Part shown: positions 63,725-64,000 of the stretch, piece after piece | Layout of the letters: every line of letters begins with the position of its first letter | Position numbering within the stretch: the stretch's first letter is position 1 | Source of the DNA: Tepidibacillus fermentans | Lineage (GTDB): Bacteria; Bacillota; Bacilli; Tepidibacillales; Tepidibacillaceae | DNA length: 64,000 nucleotides | NCBI RefSeq assembly: GCF_004342885.1 | Contig: NZ_SMAB01000008.1 | Coordinates: 1 to 64,000, forward strand | Direction of reading: 5' to 3' | The notes under the pieces: generated by a model | Database searches by the model: none | Told to the model about the DNA's origin: nothing | The model's input: only the letters and a program-made list of their open reading frames with translations | Position numbers and translations under genes: made by a program

Positions 63725-64000
63725 ACACCAAATAAACTCGTTCCACTCCAAACATACTCGTTCATGAAGAAAAATAAAGTTGAACTTTGGATGAATTTTA
63801 CTGGAAAAAGAAATCGTTTGTCTCCCGCTCCTTATTTGAAAAAGAGGGAGAGGAAAATAAAGAGAAAAAGCGGGAGAATCATTGAAATATCAAGGAAAAA
63901 GGGATATGAGAGAGAAACAAGAGGGGAGAAAAGCCCACGTTCTTCCCTTTTTCTTTTTCCAAAAATCGAAATAAAGTTGGTCCGTTTTAAGGAAAAAAGC
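63725..64000 (+). terminator. Intergenic tail with terminator at 63922-63956
   Basis: AGGGGAGAA pairs with TTCTTCCCT (G-U pairs included), followed by TTTTCTTTTT, at 63922-63956. Upstream, TCCCGCT and AGCGGGA (about 63822-63888) could form a longer hairpin over a purine-rich stretch. I see no gene. Confidence 0.55.

Overview
The window reads as chromosome of a low-GC, endospore-forming Bacillota, most like the Bacillales. Grounds are the AGGAGG-type ribosome sites, two small spore-coat-like proteins (32.2-32.7 kb), a sporulation-kinase-like histidine kinase, a T-box leader, a GltC-type regulator and the RlmCD/TrmB/Pgi/PepF gene types. Methyl-accepting proteins and cyclic-di-GMP genes suggest a motile organism. 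I could not name the species. I saw no tRNA, rRNA or CRISPR array.

Left accessory region (1-16.2 kb). It opens with a transposase fragment that fits ISLre2. Next come an Abi_2/HEPN abortive-infection-type gene, a small Cys-rich ORF plus phage-type HNH nuclease, and a damaged type I methylation locus: a degenerate methyltransferase fused to one target-recognition domain, a small unknown gene, an intact HsdM, a RhuM-family gene, and an hsdS cut after 28 codons. The cut runs straight into a histidine kinase that has lost its sensor half. No hsdR is present. After a carboxymuconolactone-decarboxylase-like gene comes a cyclic-di-GMP neighbourhood: ComFB-like protein, GEMM-I riboswitch, PAS/HD-GYP protein, CZB chemoreceptor, and REC-PAS-PAS-GGDEF protein. 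The CZB receptor gene sits inside another, decayed chemoreceptor gene. The region ends with a tryptophanase-like lyase and gene remnants.

Core-like region (16.2-41.2 kb). Glutamate dehydrogenase is divergent from a GltC-like LysR regulator. An HTH regulator, an MMPL exporter and a secreted LxxG-repeat protein form an export operon next to a patatin lipase. There follow an NAD-dependent epimerase, a low-molecular-weight tyrosine phosphatase, a Cache histidine kinase, a DUF294/DnaQ-exonuclease pair, a membrane chemoreceptor, two spore-coat-like genes, small conserved genes, DoxX, L-lactate dehydrogenase, DegV, a PrpE-like phosphatase, oligoendopeptidase F and glucose-6-phosphate isomerase.

Right region (41.2-64 kb). 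A T-box leader precedes a class V aminotransferase and serA, which looks like serine synthesis. Then come a PHP phosphatase, an alkaline-phosphatase-superfamily enzyme, an EEP-family protein, GDPD and trmB, and a dicarboxylate/glutamate symporter. A FadR-type regulator with its own palindromic operator heads a six-gene 2-hydroxyacid operon: TAXI-TRAP receptor, TRAP permease, LarA-like nickel racemase, GlcD, GlcF. An arylamine N-acetyltransferase, an AGCS symporter and RlmD/RlmCD close the window.

The most unusual structure not explained by genes is a family of palindromic intergenic repeats with ends GGCTTGTAtgTTCT/AGAACATACAAGCC. At least six copies or half-copies lie between 36.7 and 59.1 kb. 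Two of them are about 100-bp homologous copies in opposite orientation with a conserved structured interior.
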